Assembly (NCBI GenBank): GCA_042091035.1
Contig: JBELIG010000022.1
Location: 1 to 24,610, forward strand
DNA length: 24,610 nucleotides
From: AM-2324 sp042091035
GTDB lineage: Bacteria; Bacteroidota; Bacteroidia; Chitinophagales; Saprospiraceae
Reading direction: 5' to 3'
Below the pieces are notes generated by a model. The model worked only from the letters and a program-made list of their open reading frames with translations, searched no databases and was not told where the DNA came from. The translations under genes and the position numbers were made by a program. Below are positions 23,949-24,610 of the stretch, piece by piece. Positions within the stretch are counted from its first letter, which is position 1; each line of letters begins with the position of its first letter.

Positions 23949-24610
23949 TTATTCTATAAGAAGCTTTGAATTAGCAAACACCTTTCCATCCGCAGTCAGA
24001 TTAAGCATATACATACCTGCCGAAAGGGCACTGATATCAAAAGAAAATTCAGCCTCCCCAGTTCGTTTCGGCTTATCTGTGTAGAGCACCTTTACTAATC
24101 GTCCGGCTGCATCGAATAATCGCACATCTAAAATCTTACAATCTTGAGGAATCTCTGTTGACATTGAAAATCGGTCCCTACTTGGATTTGGAAATACATC
24201 TACAGCTTTTATTTCAGTCCCCTGCTCAGAAGTATTATTAATATATCCCGGTTTACCCAAGCAACTAAGCCAGGTATCCGCATCTCGATCATTCTCACCA
24301 AAGGTTGAAGACACCCAAACTTTACCAGGATCATTATACACGCGCTGAGTAGCTGAATAATCTCCCCAACGCTCAAAACCATCGGCTACATTGAGCATAT
24401 CGATATAATTCTCGCCAGCTTTTACCAATAACCATTCCGAATAATCCCCATTATTATCCACATAACAAGCGGAATATCCTGCAGGATTATCCTCGGATGC
24501 GTGTGCTGCTAATATGATTACATCTCTATCCGTGGCCATATCCGCTCCTGTAAAGGCAATACTCGGATACCCCAATTCTCGACTATCAGTGGTCGTTAAA
24601 TAATTTGCCT
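23949..24610 (-). CDS. secreted protein with T9SS sorting tail (partial, N-terminus outside window)
   Basis: The reading frame is open to the window end, so only the last 220 or so residues are visible. An internal TTG at 24575 is not needed as a start. The visible part begins with repeat-like strands (DVIILAAHASEDNPAGYSA, DNNGDYSEWLLVKAG, DPGKVWVSSTFGEND) that suggest the end of a beta-propeller or a sialidase/BNR-like domain, but this is only an impression. From about VDVFPNPSRDRFS to the end (SAGMYMLNL...NSKLLIE) it is a T9SS type A sorting domain, so the protein is exported across the outer membrane. The stop is five bases from the end of the convergent Smr gene, with no clear terminator. 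Confidence 0.8.
   Translation of the reverse strand, partial: ANYLTTTDSRELGYPSIAFTGADMATDRDVIILAAHASEDNPAGYSACYVDNNGDYSEWLLVKAGENYIDMLNVADGFERWGDYSATQRVYNDPGKVWVSSTFGENDRDADTWLSCLGKPGYINNTSEQGTEIKAVDVFPNPSRDRFSMSTEIPQDCKILDVRLFDAAGRLVKVLYTDKPKRTGEAEFSFDISALSAGMYMLNLTADGKVFANSKLLIE

Noticed and set aside
23944..23966. Possible terminator between the Smr gene and the T9SS protein gene
   Set aside because: Only a short interrupted stem (TTCT-ATA-AGAA with a bulge) and no T-run on either strand.
1..24610. CRISPR arrays, tRNA or rRNA genes, transposases, integrases, phage genes
   Set aside because: None of their signatures was seen: no regularly spaced repeats, no cloverleaf-like gene in the gaps, and no recombinase or phage protein.

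Overview
The window looks like chromosomal DNA of a member of the Bacteroidota. Three secreted proteins end in a type IX secretion (T9SS) sorting tail. Several intergenic regions carry TAnnTTTG-like -7 promoter boxes rather than E. coli-type -10 boxes. The sequence is AT-rich, and there are Bacteroidota-typical families such as an Smr-domain protein with a DUF2027-like N-terminus. The family or genus cannot be fixed from this window. There is no transposase, phage gene, CRISPR array, rRNA or tRNA. Most genes are housekeeping or lineage-typical, and no gene-free stretch exceeds about 275 bases.

Layout. 1-2750: possible tail of an upstream gene, then queA and an xseA-xseB operon ending in a strong bidirectional hairpin. 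2772-4298 (-): secreted M43-like metalloprotease with a T9SS tail. 4572-5568: malate dehydrogenase with its own terminator. 5622-9264 (+): secreted CxxCH (haem-motif) T9SS protein, a von Willebrand A protein, a secreted unknown protein and an alpha/beta hydrolase whose start overlaps the preceding stop. 9261-11035 (-): MiaE-like tRNA hydroxylase behind a secreted coiled-coil protein. 11301-13568 (+): CdaA-type diadenylate cyclase, then an M20 dipeptidase. 13598-15256 (-): membrane-bound class III adenylate cyclase with a helical-repeat sensor region. 15384-17924 (+): AhpD-like peroxidase-family protein and an ABC exporter. 17928-18362 (-): small Nudix-like protein with a degenerate motif. 18492-21857 (+): large Dna2-like nuclease-helicase fusion. 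21844-22867 (-): RidA-family protein and QueE. 22939-23943 (+): DUF2027/Smr protein. 23949-24610 (-): C-terminal part of a T9SS-exported protein that runs off the window.

Shared themes. Two genes belong to queuosine synthesis (queA, queE) and one to tRNA position-37 hydroxylation (miaE-like), so three tRNA anticodon-loop genes lie here without sharing an operon. Two nucleotide second-messenger synthases (c-di-AMP and, predicted, cAMP) lie within 4 kb. Two genes relate to DNA ends or single strands (exonuclease VII and the Dna2-like protein).

I did not find a convincing new multi-gene system. The most worthwhile leads are the stand-alone nuclease-helicase with its repeat-bearing divergent promoter region, the RidA homologue lacking the key arginine, the TPR-like adenylate cyclase, the insertion in QueA, and the repeated AATTGAA motif ahead of the ABC exporter.
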